From contig NZ_AJHJ01000033.1 in the NCBI RefSeq assembly GCF_000257645.1, positions 1 through 52,947 of the forward strand: DNA of 52,947 nucleotides, given 5' to 3'. Below, piece by piece: positions 28,681 through 39,506 of this stretch; within the stretch, counting starts at the first letter, position 1; each line of letters starts with the position of its first letter. Position numbers and translations under genes: made by a program. The notes beneath the pieces were generated by a model, which searched no databases, was not told where the DNA came from, and was given only the letters and a program-made list of their open reading frames with translations. Source of the stretch: Serratia sp. M24T3. Lineage in GTDB: Bacteria; Pseudomonadota; Gammaproteobacteria; Enterobacterales; Enterobacteriaceae.

Positions 28681-29508
28681 ATGGTAACTGAAGGTCATCA
28701 GCTATTAATTGCGCTGATTTTAGGAATTGTTGAAGGCTTGACGGAATTCTTGCCGGTGTCATCTACCGGACACTTAATTATCGCAGGTAATCTGATGGGG
28801 TACACAGATGATAAATCGAAAGTTTTCGAGGTTATCATCCAGTTAGGTTCCATCCTTGCCGTTGTTGTAATGTTTTGGCGTCGCTTATTTGGCTTGATAG
28901 GCATTCATTTTGGCAAAAAAGTCGAACACGAAGGCATTGGTAAAGGTCATTTAACCCTGCTGCATATTATTCTTGGCATGCTGCCAGCGGTAGTTATTGG
29001 CCTGCTGTTTAGTCATGACATCAAAGGTCTATTTGAACCTAAATATGTCATGTATGCATTGGTGATCGGCGGTATTTATATTTTAATTGCCGAATGGATA
29101 AAGCCGAAATTCCCCAAGGCAGTAGGTGTTGATGATATTACCTATTTGCAGGCATTCTTGATTGGTTGTTTGCAGTGTCTGGCGCTGTGGCCTGGTTTTT
29201 CTCGCTCCGGTGCAACTATTGGCGGTGGATTACTCGTCGGTGTCAGCCGATATGCCGCTTCAGAATACTCTTTCCTGCTGGCTGTGCCGATGATGTTAGG
29301 CGCCAGCGCGCTTGATCTTTACAAGAATCATTCGATTCTGAGCTGGTCAGATTTGCCGATGTTTGCCGTCGGTTTCATTACTGCTTTCATCGTCGCGCTA
29401 ATCGCCATTAAAACCTTCCTGGCAGTGATCAAACGTATTTCGTTTGTTCCTTTCGCTATTTATCGCTTCGTTGTAGCGGGGCTGGTTTACTGGGTGTTTA
29501 TGACCTGA
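28681..29508 (+). CDS. uppP: UppP (BacA), undecaprenyl-diphosphate phosphatase
   Basis: A 275-residue inner-membrane enzyme that dephosphorylates undecaprenyl diphosphate to recycle the carrier lipid for peptidoglycan and polysaccharides. Overexpression confers bacitracin resistance in E. coli. Catalytic motifs are [14 protein letters not shown] near 18-31 and P-G-F-S-R-S-G-A-T near 171-179. About eight hydrophobic segments are visible. AGGGATATT precedes the ATG. Confidence 0.97.
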   Translation: MVTEGHQLLIALILGIVEGLTEFLPVSSTGHLIIAGNLMGYTDDKSKVFEVIIQLGSILAVVVMFWRRLFGLIGIHFGKKVEHEGIGKGHLTLLHIILGMLPAVVIGLLFSHDIKGLFEPKYVMYALVIGGIYILIAEWIKPKFPKAVGVDDITYLQAFLIGCLQCLALWPGFSRSGATIGGGLLVGVSRYAASEYSFLLAVPMMLGASALDLYKNHSILSWSDLPMFAVGFITAFIVALIAIKTFLAVIKRISFVPFAIYRFVVAGLVYWVFMT

Positions 29509-29522
29509 TGAGTTAGATTAAT

Positions 29523-29551
29523 AAAAAAAACCCGCCTTGGCGGGTTTTTTT
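29523..29551. terminator. Bidirectional terminator between uppP and cca
   Basis: AAAACCCGCC-TT-GGCGGGTTTTTTT: an 8- to 10-bp stem with A and T tracts, serving the converging uppP and cca genes. Confidence 0.92.
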
Positions 29552-29576
29552 ATGACAAAAGCTTAAAACTACAATT

Positions 29577-30815
29577 TCAATGCGGCATAATTCTTTGCGT
29601 TTCACGCCATTCGGCCATGGCTGCGATACGGCGTTTGCCAAGCTCCTCGCGGATGGCCATTCCCTGCAGGCCCAGCGCGACGACTTCTTTAATCGATACA
29701 CTATTGGCAGCATCGAAGGCGGAACGTAAATAATCCCCCTGCGGATAAGGATTACGTTCAAAACCGGTCCGCCCGCGAGCATCTGCCTCGCTGGTCAGGA
29801 TCATTTGCTCAAGACGCTGCGGCTTGCGCCAAACGTCGATGGTATCGAATAACTTGAGCAGTGTTTCGGGGCGCAGGCGTTCGACCGTGTGAATAAGATC
29901 ATGAAACTCAGCGACTAAAACCGCTAAATCACGAATTGCAGTCGGCACACGCAGGCGCTGGCACAGTCCCTCAACCAATTTAACCCCGGCAGGACCGTGA
30001 CCGTGATGACTTGGCCAATGCTCCGGCGGGGTCAGGCCTTTACCAAGATCATGGCACAGGGCCGAGAAACGAATATCAACGTCATCACTAAGCTCGGCGG
30101 CAAGCTTGAGCGTCATCATTGTATGAATCCCGGTATCAATTTCCGGATGCCATTTTGCCGGAGCAGGGACTCCAAACAGTGCATCGATTTCAGGGAAAAG
30201 CACCTTAAGTGCGCCACAGTCACGTAACACCTGAAAATAAACTTGCGGATCCTGCGTTTGCAGAGCCTTTTCAGTCTCTTTCCATACCCTTTCTGGCGTT
30301 AGAGCTTCAAGTTCGCCGCTGGCGGCCATTTCGGTAATCAATTGCTGTGTTTCAGGGGCAATGGAAAATCCAAGATGCGCAAAGCGAGCGGCAAAACGCG
30401 CCAGACGCAGAACGCGCAGCGGATCTTCGCCGAAGGCAGTGGAAACGTGGCGCAGAATGCGCGCTTCTAAATCACCCTGGCCATGGTAGGGGTCGACTAA
30501 ATCACCTTCCGCGCTACGAGCAATGGCGTTGATGGTGAGGTCGCGACGCATCAGATCCTGCTCGAGTGTCACATCGGGCGAAGCGTAGCAGGTAAAACCG
30601 TTGTAACCGGCCCCGGATTTGCGCTCGGTGCGGGCGAGGGCATATTCATCACGGCTGACAGGGTGGAGGAAAACAGGAAAATCTTTGCCAACCTGTTGAT
30701 AGCCGAGTTCGAGCATTGCCTCGGGCGTGGAACCGACCACCACCCAATCTTGCTCATGAACGGCAAGGTTTAACAGACTGTCGCGGACGGCACCGCCGAC
30801 CAGATAGATTTTCAC
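29577..30815 (-). CDS. cca: Cca, CCA tRNA nucleotidyltransferase with HD domain
   Basis: A 412-residue class II nucleotidyltransferase, the same length as E. coli Cca, that adds or repairs the 3' CCA of tRNAs. The G-G-A-V-R-D loop is at 7-12. The two metal-binding carboxylates read E21-x-D23 rather than the D-x-D of E. coli. The [10 protein letters not shown] motif lies near 90, and the C-terminal HD phosphohydrolase domain has C-H-D-L-G-K-G near 254. The start is a GTG (complement ends at 30815) because AGGAG lies seven bases upstream and the protein then begins as in E. coli; an ATG six codons earlier lacks such a site. Confidence 0.96.
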   Translation of the reverse strand: MKIYLVGGAVRDSLLNLAVHEQDWVVVGSTPEAMLELGYQQVGKDFPVFLHPVSRDEYALARTERKSGAGYNGFTCYASPDVTLEQDLMRRDLTINAIARSAEGDLVDPYHGQGDLEARILRHVSTAFGEDPLRVLRLARFAARFAHLGFSIAPETQQLITEMAASGELEALTPERVWKETEKALQTQDPQVYFQVLRDCGALKVLFPEIDALFGVPAPAKWHPEIDTGIHTMMTLKLAAELSDDVDIRFSALCHDLGKGLTPPEHWPSHHGHGPAGVKLVEGLCQRLRVPTAIRDLAVLVAEFHDLIHTVERLRPETLLKLFDTIDVWRKPQRLEQMILTSEADARGRTGFERNPYPQGDYLRSAFDAANSVSIKEVVALGLQGMAIREELGKRRIAAMAEWRETQRIMPH

Positions 30816-30934
30816 GGGAAACTCCTGAAACATATAACCAGAGGAATAGGGCTTAAGCCTTTATTGTAGCAAATTTGTTAATGGCATTTCTTGTCTATCG
30901 GTTTGTTACACGCTACGGCCCTATATAGCAGCAA

Positions 30935-30964
30935 CACGAAAAGGCACCCAAGGTGCCTTTTCGT
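30935..30964 (-). terminator. Strong hairpin downstream of ygiM
   Basis: ACGAAAAGGCACC pairs with GGTGCCTTTTCGT around a 2- to 4-nt loop. The T's lie within the stem, and the flank lacks a long U-tract. It lies 43 bp after the ygiM stop and upstream of cca on the same strand. Confidence 0.7.
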
Positions 30965-31007
30965 TGGAGGTCTAAGAATCTGCTCAGTATAAGGGGAGGA
31001 ATAAACC

Positions 31008-31628
31008 TCAGCTCATCCAGCGATCTTTCTTCTTACGGCGTGGAACCAGGTGTGGTAACACCAATCCGAGGATCAGGCCGATGCCCGCTACGCCACCGCC
31101 ATACATAAACCATTGTAAAATAATGGTTCTTTGTTTGTCGTCCAACTGAACGTTAACGGCGCTAACTTTTTTCTGCGCCACAATCAGCTGATTTTTAAGA
31201 TCCTGATTCTCTTTCTTCAAACCGTTGATAATGCCATCGCTGGAAGAGACTTTTTGCTGCATCTCTGCGGTGCGCTGATTCCAGCTATTATCAATATTGC
31301 TAAGCTTGTCGGTCAGCGTTTTCACCTGCTGTTGCAGGTCAGGTACTTGGGTGCGAACGCTCGGTGCGGTGCTCAGCTGGTCCAGGGGGATCCAGGCGTC
31401 ACGGCCTTTGGCATCAACGATTTGACCATAGTTAGTGGTGGTATTGACACTCTTTAAAGTCACTTCATCGCCGGAATTAAGTGCGCCAACGATGCGGAAT
31501 TGGTTTCCTGGGCCACTGTGGATATAGGTGATGAGATCGTCGGAAATATAGCGCTTTTCATCTGCATGAGCGCCCCAAGTAATACCTAAAGAAAGCAAAG
31601 CGAAACCGAAAAGGCGTAGTTTATTCAT
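31008..31628 (-). CDS. ygiM: YgiM, SH3-domain membrane protein
   Basis: A 206-residue protein of the TIGR04211 family, the same length as in E. coli. The signal peptide (about 1-22, cleavage after G-A-H-A) is followed by a bacterial SH3-like domain (about 25-95), a coiled-coil stretch (about 95-165) and a C-terminal transmembrane helix (about 169-191) ending in basic residues R-R-K-K-K. It is divergent from ygiF, as in E. coli. A cell-envelope role is assumed; the biochemical function is not established. Confidence 0.93.
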   Translation of the reverse strand: MNKLRLFGFALLSLGITWGAHADEKRYISDDLITYIHSGPGNQFRIVGALNSGDEVTLKSVNTTTNYGQIVDAKGRDAWIPLDQLSTAPSVRTQVPDLQQQVKTLTDKLSNIDNSWNQRTAEMQQKVSSSDGIINGLKKENQDLKNQLIVAQKKVSAVNVQLDDKQRTIILQWFMYGGGVAGIGLILGLVLPHLVPRRKKKDRWMS

Positions 31629-31859
31629 TATTAATCATTCTTCGTAGTTTGCGGGCCTGCGGATCAGTGCCCCGACTGTCGATAAATTTAAAGTTGAACG
31701 ATAGTAAGGGCAACAGTGTGACGACGCAACGCATAAACCTAAATGAGAACTATCTTACAATCCCACGAGATGCGGCTCGCAGCAGGCGTGTGTGCTAGAA
31801 TCGCAAAAATTTTTCGTATAAGCCCAGAGGCTTATCAGCCAAGACCGGTGCCAAGACTT

Positions 31860-33167
31860 ATGACCCTAGAAATTGAATTAAAATTTATTGCCAGTCCAGC
31901 GGCAATTGCCGAACTGCCAGAACAGCTGGCTACGTTTTCAAGCCAGCATTCTGCACCACAGAAGCTGACCAATATTTATTACGAAACTGCCGATAATCGC
32001 CTGCGTAAGCTTGATATGGGGCTGCGTATTCGTGGTTTCGACGACAGCTACGAGATGACAATCAAAACTGCCGGAAAGGTTGTTGCGGGTTTGCATCAGC
32101 GCCCTGAATATAATGTCAGCATCAACAAGCCTGAGCTGGACCTGAGCCTGTTCCCGGCGGATATCTGGCCGGAAGGCCTGGACATCAGCGCGTTACAGGC
32201 TGAGCTGTCGCCGCTGTTCCGCACTGATTTTGTTCGCGAGAAGTGGGTGATCACTTACCAGCAAAGCGAGATTGAGCTTGGTCTCGACCAAGGAAGCGTA
32301 ACCGCAGGCGAGCTTAGTGAACCGTTGGCGGAAATCGAGCTGGAAATCAAGGAAGGCAACACGGCCGATCTGCTGGAGCTGGCGTCACTGCTGGGTAAAA
32401 ATGGCGGCCTGCGTCTTGGTGGTTTGAGCAAAGCGGCACGTGGCTATCATCTGGCGCAGGGCAATGTGTTGCGCGAAGCGCGCAGCCTGCCGGTCTATCA
32501 GCCTGCAGCAAAAACCACGGTAGAACAGGCTTTGAGCGGCATGCTTGAGCTGGCGCTGAGCCACTGGCAATATCACGAAGAACTGTGGGTTCGCGGTGAA
32601 AAAACCGCACGCATCACCGTCCTGCAAGCGGTAGAAGCCGTGCGTCAGACGCTGGTTATTGTTGGTGGCCTAATTCCACGTAAAGCCTCCACCGAGCTCC
32701 GCGCATTGTTGACCGAGCTGGCTGAGAAGCTGGAAAAGAAAGGTTTGGATGCTCAAGAAGTATGCCTGAGTGCTGATTATCTGAAGTGTAAGTTAGTGCT
32801 TACTTCATGGCTGGCGAATCAAGGCTGGAAGCCATTCGTTGATGATAAATCACAGAAGAAACTCGACGGCTCCTTTAAGCGTTTTGCTGACATCATGCTG
32901 GGCCGCACTGCTGCCGATCTGAAAGAAGCCTTTGCCCAGTCGCTCACCGAAGAAGGTTTCCGCGATCAGCTTGCCCGCCTGAAACGGCAGATTATTTCCT
33001 TCCACCTGCTTTCTGGTGCTTATCCTCTTGCAGAATCAATGGCCTACATTAATGTATGGACTGAGCTGCAGCAGGCTATCGTTCAGCAACAGCACGCCTG
33101 GGAAGACTCGGCTCGTCAGCACGCGGTCATTCAGCCAGCATTCTGGCTAAACGGACAGCCACGTTAA
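31860..33167 (+). CDS. ygiF: YgiF, inorganic triphosphatase (CYTH-CHAD)
   Basis: A 435-residue protein that hydrolyses tripolyphosphate. The N-terminal CYTH tunnel domain opens with the signature E-I-E-L-K-F (residues 4-9) and has alternating charged residues such as E-I-E-L-E-I-K-E near 158-165. The C-terminal helical CHAD domain (about 220-420) is expected to bind polyphosphate. The ATG at 31860 places the ExExK motif right at the N-terminus; upstream in-frame starts would add 39 unmatched residues. glnE follows 54 bp downstream, as in E. coli. Confidence 0.94.
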   Translation: MTLEIELKFIASPAAIAELPEQLATFSSQHSAPQKLTNIYYETADNRLRKLDMGLRIRGFDDSYEMTIKTAGKVVAGLHQRPEYNVSINKPELDLSLFPADIWPEGLDISALQAELSPLFRTDFVREKWVITYQQSEIELGLDQGSVTAGELSEPLAEIELEIKEGNTADLLELASLLGKNGGLRLGGLSKAARGYHLAQGNVLREARSLPVYQPAAKTTVEQALSGMLELALSHWQYHEELWVRGEKTARITVLQAVEAVRQTLVIVGGLIPRKASTELRALLTELAEKLEKKGLDAQEVCLSADYLKCKLVLTSWLANQGWKPFVDDKSQKKLDGSFKRFADIMLGRTAADLKEAFAQSLTEEGFRDQLARLKRQIISFHLLSGAYPLAESMAYINVWTELQQAIVQQQHAWEDSARQHAVIQPAFWLNGQPR

Positions 33168-33221
33168 TTGTTAAGCCCGGCCTGATTGCATGTCAGGCCG
33201 ATTATTATAGGAAGCCGAAAA

Positions 33222-36074
33222 ATGTTGCCTCTCACTCCGCTGCTTGAAGCTCAGGCCGAAAAGTTGCACCTGCGTTTTAAACAAAGCATCGAACAACAGC
33301 AGTTAAATGACGCACCAGCGCTTAACGAAGGCGCGCTTCGCGTATTAGCCAGCAGCGATTTCATTAGTGAGAATTTTATCGCTCATCCGCAGTGGTGGCA
33401 GGATATTTTTGCCAACCCGCCGCGCGTTGACGAATGGCAACATTATTCAACCGAGCTGGCAGTTGTGCTGGCACAAGTTACGGATGAACCGGGTTTGATG
33501 CAGGCACTGCGTCTGTTCCGCAAAGCCAAAATGCTGCGTATCAGCTGGTCTCAGGCGATGCAAACCAGTAGCTGTGAGCAAACGCTGCAACAATTGAGCG
33601 TGTTGGCTGAAACACTGATCGTCGGCGCCCGCGACTGGCTTTACGAAGTTTGCTGCCGCGAATGGGGTACTCCGGTCAATGCGGCGGGCGATCCGCAGAA
33701 GCTGCTTATCCTCGGAATGGGAAAATTGGGCGGTGGCGAGCTGAATTTTTCATCTGATATTGATCTGATTTTTTCTTATCCTGAGAACGGGCAGACCCAG
33801 GGCGGCCGCCGTCAGCTTGAAAATGCGCAATTTTTTACTCGTCTCGGCCAGCGGCTGATTAAAGCCCTGGATCAGCCAACTATCGACGGTTTTGTCTATC
33901 GTGTCGACATGCGGCTGAGGCCGTTTGGTGATAGCGGTCCGCTGGTGATGAGTTTTTCGGCGATTGAAGATTACTATCAAGAGCAGGGCCGCGACTGGGA
34001 ACGCTATGCGATGGTCAAGGCCAAGCTGATGGGCGGGGCGGAAGATACCAGCAGTCAGGAAATTCGCAAGATGCTGAAACCTTTTGTGTTTCGGCGCTAC
34101 ATTGATTTCAGCGTAATCCAGTCGTTGCGTAACATGAAAGGTATGATCGCTCGAGAGGTGCGCCGTCGCGGCTTGAAAGACAACATCAAGCTGGGAGCGG
34201 GCGGCATCCGCGAGATTGAATTTATCGTTCAGGTATTCCAGCTGATCCGCGGTGGTCGCGAGCCGTTGCTTCAGCAGCGATCGCTTTTGCCAACGCTGCA
34301 GGCGATAGAAGCTCTTCATTTACTACCTGAGAATCAGGTCAGGCAACTCACTGACAGCTATCTCTTTTTACGCCGACTAGAAAACCTGTTGCAGGCGATT
34401 GCCGATGAGCAAACGCAAACACTGCCAGAAGATGAGCTAAATCGCGCCCGATTGGCCTGGGGCATGAATTTCGAGACCTGGGCTGAGCTGAGCCAGCATA
34501 CAGCGCAGCACATGCTGGCAGTTCGCGCAGTGTTTGACGAGCTGATTGGCGACGACACCCCGGATGCCGGGGACGATCCGCAGCAGGAGCAGTTCAACAG
34601 CCTGTGGACCGATCAATTGGACTACAGCGACTTACTGACTTTGGCCGCAGACCTGCCAGACCAGGGGCGAACCAATCTGCTGCGCACCATTTCCGAGTTC
34701 CGTCAGGATGTTGATAAACGCACCATCGGTCCTCGCGGTCGTGACCAGCTTGATCAACTGATGCCAAGGATGCTGGCGCAAGTGTGTACTTACCACAATG
34801 CTGATGTGGTGCTGCAACGCCTGACCCTCTTGCTGCTCAATATCGTCACGCGTACAACCTATATCGAGCTGCTGGTGGAGTATCCCGGCGCGCTCAAACA
34901 GCTGATTCGCCTGTGTGCGGCTTCGCCGATGGTGGCCAATCAGCTGGCGCGACACCCTATCTTGCTTGACGAACTTCTTGATCCTAATACCCTTTATAAT
35001 CCCATCGCGCCTGAGTCATATCCCGATGAACTGCGCCAGTATCTGCTACGCGTGCCGTCGGACGATGAGGAGCAGCAAATTGAAGCGCTGCGCCAGTTTA
35101 AGCAGTCACAGCAGCTGCGTATTGCCGCAGGAGACATTGCCGGAGCCTTGCCGGTGATGAAAGTCAGCGATCATCTGACCTATCTGGCTGAAGCGATTCT
35201 TACGGCGGTTATTCAGCAGGCCTGGGATCACATGCTGACGCGCTATGGTCAGCCGGGTCATTTACAGCAGCGCGAAGGGCGTGGTTTTGCGGTCATTGGT
35301 TATGGAAAACTGGGTGGCTGGGAGTTGGGCTACAGCTCGGATATGGATCTAGTGTTCCTGCATGATTGCCCGATGGACGTGATGACCGACGGACCGCGCA
35401 GTATCGACGGCCGTCAGTTTTACCTGCGTCTGGCCCAGCGCATCATGCACCTGTTCAGCACTCGTACCGCATCAGGCATTCTCTACGAGGTAGACGATCG
35501 CCTGCGGCCTTCCGGTGCTTCCGGCATGCTGGTCAGTACCATCACAGCCTTCCATGATTATCAGCAGGAAAGCGCCTGGACCTGGGAACATCAGGCGTTA
35601 GTCCGCGCTCGAGTTGTTTACGGCAGTCCGGAAATGACCAGGCAGATCAATGCGATCCGCCGAGAAATTCTCTGCAAACTGCGTGACGGCGAACAGTTGC
35701 AAAAAGAAGTGCGCGAAATGCGTGAAAAAATGATCACTCATCTGGCGAGCAAAAAAGGCGACGTTTTTGACCTCAAAGCGGATCCCGGTGGAATTACGGA
35801 TATTGAATTTATCGCGCAGTATTTAGTGTTGCGTTACGCCAGTATTGAACCGGAGTTGACGCGCTGGTCCGACAACGTGCGTATTTTTGAACTGATGGCA
35901 CGCTACAACATTATGCCGCTGCAAGAGGCCGAACAGCTGACTCATGCCTACGTGACATTGCGTGATGAAATTCATCATCTTGCATTGCAGGAACATAATG
36001 GAAAAGTTGCGGTCGATATGTTTGTCACCGAGCGTGAGTACGTCAGGGCGAGCTGGCAGCATTGGCTGGGATAA
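33222..36074 (+). CDS. glnE: GlnE, glutamine synthetase adenylyltransferase/deadenylase
   Basis: A 950-residue bifunctional enzyme (E. coli 946) that adenylylates and deadenylylates glutamine synthetase in response to PII and glutamine. Two nucleotidyltransferase domains are visible: the N-terminal deadenylase with [10 protein letters not shown] and S-S-D-I-D-L-I near 170-190, and the C-terminal adenylylase with [10 protein letters not shown] and S-S-D-M-D-L-V near 700-720. Each is followed by a helical region. AGGAAGCCGAAAA precedes the ATG at 33222. Confidence 0.97.
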   Translation: MLPLTPLLEAQAEKLHLRFKQSIEQQQLNDAPALNEGALRVLASSDFISENFIAHPQWWQDIFANPPRVDEWQHYSTELAVVLAQVTDEPGLMQALRLFRKAKMLRISWSQAMQTSSCEQTLQQLSVLAETLIVGARDWLYEVCCREWGTPVNAAGDPQKLLILGMGKLGGGELNFSSDIDLIFSYPENGQTQGGRRQLENAQFFTRLGQRLIKALDQPTIDGFVYRVDMRLRPFGDSGPLVMSFSAIEDYYQEQGRDWERYAMVKAKLMGGAEDTSSQEIRKMLKPFVFRRYIDFSVIQSLRNMKGMIAREVRRRGLKDNIKLGAGGIREIEFIVQVFQLIRGGREPLLQQRSLLPTLQAIEALHLLPENQVRQLTDSYLFLRRLENLLQAIADEQTQTLPEDELNRARLAWGMNFETWAELSQHTAQHMLAVRAVFDELIGDDTPDAGDDPQQEQFNSLWTDQLDYSDLLTLAADLPDQGRTNLLRTISEFRQDVDKRTIGPRGRDQLDQLMPRMLAQVCTYHNADVVLQRLTLLLLNIVTRTTYIELLVEYPGALKQLIRLCAASPMVANQLARHPILLDELLDPNTLYNPIAPESYPDELRQYLLRVPSDDEEQQIEALRQFKQSQQLRIAAGDIAGALPVMKVSDHLTYLAEAILTAVIQQAWDHMLTRYGQPGHLQQREGRGFAVIGYGKLGGWELGYSSDMDLVFLHDCPMDVMTDGPRSIDGRQFYLRLAQRIMHLFSTRTASGILYEVDDRLRPSGASGMLVSTITAFHDYQQESAWTWEHQALVRARVVYGSPEMTRQINAIRREILCKLRDGEQLQKEVREMREKMITHLASKKGDVFDLKADPGGITDIEFIAQYLVLRYASIEPELTRWSDNVRIFELMARYNIMPLQEAEQLTHAYVTLRDEIHHLALQEHNGKVAVDMFVTEREYVRASWQHWLG

Positions 36075-36225
36075 TGGGTTTTAGCCCTATACTATTTGGC
36101 CTGTGATATTATCGCGCGCATTGTTTTGCGGATGACAATCCGTATTTGGCTACGATTGATTGCGCTAGCCTGTTTGCCGAGTTTTCTGCCCAAGAGTGAT
36201 GGGTATATCTGTTTTGGAGTGTGGG

Positions 36226-37656
36226 ATGAAAGTAACTTTGCCTGAGTTTCACCGTGCCGGTGTTTTGGTGGTTGGTGACGTAATGCTAGACCGCTACTGG
36301 TATGGCCCAACCAGCCGTATTTCACCGGAAGCCCCGGTGCCAGTGGTTAAAGTCAACACCATTGAAGAGCGTCCGGGCGGTGCAGCAAACGTGGCAATGA
36401 ACATTGCCTCGCTCGGTGCGCGTTCTCGGCTAATAGGCCTGACCGGCGCAGATGATGCCGCGCGTGCTTTAAACGAACGTTTGAGCGAAGTAAACGTCAC
36501 CTGTGATTTTCTCGCCGTGCCGTCTCATCCAACTATCACTAAATTACGCATCCTGTCGCGCAACCAGCAGCTGATTCGCCTTGATTTTGAAGAAGGTTTT
36601 GAGGATGTCGATCTGCAGCCGATGCTTGAAAAAATCAAGCTTGCGCTGCCGCATACCGGCGCGCTGGTGCTTTCAGACTATGCCAAAGGGGCACTGAAAG
36701 ACATCGAGCAAATGATTGCGCTGGCCAATGCCGCAGGAGTTCCCGTATTGATCGATCCTAAGGGATCGGATTTCGAGCGCTATCGTGGGGCGACGCTGCT
36801 AACGCCTAATCTTTCCGAATTTGAAGCAGTCGTTGGCCCTTGCAAAACCGAAGATCAGCTGGTGGAAAAAGGCATGGCGCTCATCGCTAGCTTTGAGCTT
36901 TCCGCGCTGTTGGTCACTCGCTCTGAACAGGGCATGACCTTGCTGCAGCCGGGTAAAACTCCGCTACATTTGCCGACGCAGGCGCAGGAAGTGTTCGACG
37001 TGACCGGCGCTGGCGATACGGTAATCGGCGTGCTGGCCACTGTGCTGGCCGCGGGCGCGAGTCTGGAAGATGCCTGCTTCCTGGCCAATGCTGCTGCCGG
37101 TGTGGTCGTCGCCAAGCTCGGGACGTCTACTGTTTCTATTGTCGAGTTGGAAAACGCCATCCACGGCCGTTCAGAAACCGGCTTTGGCGTGATGAGCGAA
37201 GAAGAGCTAAAGCTTGCGGTTGAGCAGGCGCGCAAACGTGGTGAGAAGGTCGTTATGACTAACGGCATTTTCGACATTTTGCACGCTGGCCACGTTTCAT
37301 ATCTGGCCAACGCCCGCAAGTTGGGCGATCGCCTGATTGTCGCCGTTAACAGCGATGCCTCTACCAAACGCCTGAAGGGCGAGACGCGACCCGTGAATCC
37401 GCTGGCTCAGCGCATGGCTGTATTGGCCGCGCTTGGCGCTGTGGATTGGGTGGTCGGCTTCGAGGAAGATACGCCACGTCGCCTGATTGCCGGTATCTTG
37501 CCGTATCTGTTGGTAAAAGGCGGAGACTATCAGCCGCACGAGATTGCAGGCTGTGATGAGGTTTGGGCGAACGGTGGCGAAGTTAAAGTGCTGAACTTCG
37601 AGGACGGTTTGTCGACGACTAAAATCATTAATCAGATCAAAGCGCAGCAAGATTAA
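36226..37656 (+). CDS. hldE: HldE, bifunctional heptose 7-phosphate kinase / heptose 1-phosphate adenylyltransferase
   Basis: A 476-residue fusion enzyme of ADP-L-glycero-D-manno-heptose synthesis for the LPS inner core. The N-terminal ribokinase-type domain (about 1-318) has G-G-A-A-N-V-A near 52 and D-V-T-G-A-G-D-T near 262. The C-terminal nucleotidyltransferase domain (about 343-476) has [10 protein letters not shown] near 347-356. GGAGTGTGGG precedes the ATG at 36226; an ATG ten codons upstream is less suitable. It follows glnE, as in E. coli. Confidence 0.97.
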   Translation: MKVTLPEFHRAGVLVVGDVMLDRYWYGPTSRISPEAPVPVVKVNTIEERPGGAANVAMNIASLGARSRLIGLTGADDAARALNERLSEVNVTCDFLAVPSHPTITKLRILSRNQQLIRLDFEEGFEDVDLQPMLEKIKLALPHTGALVLSDYAKGALKDIEQMIALANAAGVPVLIDPKGSDFERYRGATLLTPNLSEFEAVVGPCKTEDQLVEKGMALIASFELSALLVTRSEQGMTLLQPGKTPLHLPTQAQEVFDVTGAGDTVIGVLATVLAAGASLEDACFLANAAAGVVVAKLGTSTVSIVELENAIHGRSETGFGVMSEEELKLAVEQARKRGEKVVMTNGIFDILHAGHVSYLANARKLGDRLIVAVNSDASTKRLKGETRPVNPLAQRMAVLAALGAVDWVVGFEEDTPRRLIAGILPYLLVKGGDYQPHEIAGCDEVWANGGEVKVLNFEDGLSTTKIINQIKAQQD

Positions 37657-37715
37657 TTCGCTATTGGTACGATTTTTCTATAACAATCTGAAAAATAAAT
37701 AATTTTCTTCAAATG

Positions 37716-37746
37716 AAAAAGGCCAGCCGAGATGCCGGCCTTTTTG
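37716..37746. terminator. Bidirectional terminator between hldE and ubiK
   Basis: AAAAAGGCC and GGCCTTTTT arms around an AGCCGAGATGCC interior. It serves the converging hldE and ubiK. Confidence 0.88.
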
Positions 37747-37788
37747 TTCTGCAGGATTAAACGGACTGAAAACTGCCGATCCGTATAA

Positions 37789-38097
37789 TTACTCTGCTTT
37801 TGGAGCCGCAGCTGGGGCGGTCGCTACGTTTGGCACTGGCGCAGTCGTTGCGGTATTCAGCTTACCTTCCAGTTCGGCGAGACGTTGTTCCAGCAAGGTC
37901 AGTTTTTCACGGGTGCGCAACAATACCTGAGTTTGCACGTCGAATTCTTCACGGTTAACGAGATCCATGCGGCTGAACTGAGCCTGAAGAACCTGGCGCA
38001 CTTTCTTTTCAGTATCTTCCCCAAAATCGCGGATGCCTTTCGGCAGCGCTTCATGCACCTGTCGAGCAATTTGTTCAATTTTTTTAGTGTCGATCAT
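37789..38097 (-). CDS. ubiK: UbiK (YqiC), ubiquinone biosynthesis accessory factor
   Basis: A 102-residue BMFP-family protein. The N-terminal amphipathic half ([13 protein letters not shown]) is followed by a leucine-heptad coiled coil (about 55-82, L-x6-L pattern) and a low-complexity Ala/Pro tail. In enterobacteria UbiK trimers assist the aerobic Ubi complex with UbiJ. It is divergent from the ribB leader, as in E. coli. Confidence 0.93.
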   Translation of the reverse strand: MIDTKKIEQIARQVHEALPKGIRDFGEDTEKKVRQVLQAQFSRMDLVNREEFDVQTQVLLRTREKLTLLEQRLAELEGKLNTATTAPVPNVATAPAAAPKAE

Positions 38098-38553
38098 TGT
38101 CGTTACCCTGTTTCAGAAAAGTGGCGTTCTCTTAGTGTAATGCCTGAACGCCATTCTATAAACCTATGTACTGGCTTTTAATAGCACAAAGGGGTCATTG
38201 CCCCGACGTTTTTTTGGCGTTATAGTTGCTTTGCTTATTCTCAGGGCGGGGTGCAAGTCCCCACCGGCGGTAAACCACAGAGTAAATTGGTGAAACACTC
38301 TTTCATCATCGTGGAAGCCCGCGAGCGCTTGAGTTTCTCTTTAGGGAGAGCTCAAGGTCAGCAGATCCGGTGTAATTCCGGGGCCGACGGTTATAGTCCG
38401 GATGGGAGAGATTAACGAATTTATCGGGCTTGATTGCCCGCTACGTTATTTTATAGCGATAGCCTGCTATTCGTACGGCTATGCTTACTCCGCAAGACGC
38501 CCTGATTCTGGTAATCCATTTATTTTTCATTGTGTTAATGAGGTTATTTTACC
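38098..38553. other. Divergent ubiK/ribB regulatory region
   Basis: About 455 bp containing the promoters of ubiK and ribB and the FMN riboswitch. After the riboswitch, a TTATCGGGCTTGATTGCCCG hairpin (about 38420-38440) and roughly 110 bp of leader precede ribB and probably form the expression platform. Confidence 0.7.
38238..38414 (+). promoter_or_regulatory. FMN riboswitch (RFN element) of ribB
   Basis: The RFN element is read directly: TCAGGGCGGGGTGCAAGTCC, CCACCGGCGGTAAA, AGCCCGCGAGCGC, a variable stem (CTTGAG/CTCAAG), GGTCAGCAGATCCGGTG, and the closing CCGACGGTTATAGTCCGGAT. All conserved helices of the FMN aptamer are present. Binding of FMN represses ribB. In E. coli the same leader also gives the SroG RNA. 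Confidence 0.97.
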
Positions 38554-39207
38554 ATGAATCAGACTTTACTTTCCGAATTCGGTACACCCGTAGAACGCGT
38601 TGAACGTGCGCTTTCGGCACTGCGCAATGGTCAGGGTGTGATGGTACTGGACGACGAAAACCGCGAAAACGAAGGTGATATGATTTTCGCCGCAGAAACC
38701 ATGACCGTTGAACAGATGGCGTTGTCTATTCGCCACGGCAGCGGAATTGTTTGCCTGTGCCTTACCGACGAACGCCGTAAGCAGCTTGAATTGCCGATGA
38801 TGGTTGAGCACAATTCCAGCCACTTTCAGACCGGTTTTACCGTAACTATCGAAGCCGCTGCTGGCGTCACCACTGGCGTTTCGGCGAGCGACCGTTTGAC
38901 CACTATTCGTGCGGCGATTGCCGATAACGCGAAGCCATCAGACCTTAACCGCCCTGGACACGTTTTCCCGTTGCGTGCCCGTGATGGCGGCGTATTGACC
39001 CGCCGTGGTCACACAGAAGCGACCATCGATCTGGTGAGCCTTGCGGGTTTCCGCCCGTATGGCGTGCTGTGTGAATTGACTAACGATGATGGTTCCATGG
39101 CCCACGCGCCAGAATGCATCAGCTTTGCCAACGGCCACAATATGCCGATTGTTACCATTGATGACTTGGTTGCCTATCGCGAGGCACTGACTCAGCAGGC
39201 CGGTTAA
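38554..39207 (+). CDS. ribB: RibB, 3,4-dihydroxy-2-butanone 4-phosphate synthase
   Basis: A 217-residue enzyme, the same length as in E. coli, that turns ribulose 5-phosphate into dihydroxybutanone phosphate and formate for riboflavin synthesis. The acidic loop [10 protein letters not shown] (about 33-42) carries the Mg2+ ligands; R-R-G-H-T-E-A-T (about 150-157) is the second catalytic segment. There is no GTP cyclohydrolase II fusion. Expression is expected to be under the FMN riboswitch immediately upstream. Confidence 0.98.
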   Translation: MNQTLLSEFGTPVERVERALSALRNGQGVMVLDDENRENEGDMIFAAETMTVEQMALSIRHGSGIVCLCLTDERRKQLELPMMVEHNSSHFQTGFTVTIEAAAGVTTGVSASDRLTTIRAAIADNAKPSDLNRPGHVFPLRARDGGVLTRRGHTEATIDLVSLAGFRPYGVLCELTNDDGSMAHAPECISFANGHNMPIVTIDDLVAYREALTQQAG

Positions 39208-39506
39208 ATGTCGCTGTAGTCCTGGAGCAGTTAATAAATGCCGACGTCAGCGCGTCGGTTTTTTTACGTCTGCCGATCTCTAAACGCATAATTTATCATC
39301 GCTATTTTTACAATCATTAAGAATTTTTTGACGTCTCTGCGCATGAGTTAGAAAGTTTGTATTCAAATTTATTGAATATCTTCATCACAGTTATCCGGCT
39401 GTTTCAGACAAGCTAAAGGAGTAATCTCTTTCTATCGAATGGTCGCTGCGGTGTAACCCCGGACAGCGCGCCATTGCCTCCTAATCTGAGCGGTAAGGAA
39501 AAACTT
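39208..39506. other. Leader of ygiD, containing the ribB terminator
   Basis: About 300 bp. E. coli has zupT near this point; here there is none. After the ribB terminator the region is AT-rich. A hairpin near 39439-39475 (ATGG-x-CGCTG pairing with CAGCG-xx-CCAT) lies about 30 bp before the ygiD start. I see no further gene. Confidence 0.5.
39240..39266 (+). terminator. Intrinsic terminator of ribB
   Basis: CCGACG-TCAGCG-CGTCGG is followed by TTTTTTT, about 30 bp after the stop codon. Confidence 0.9.
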
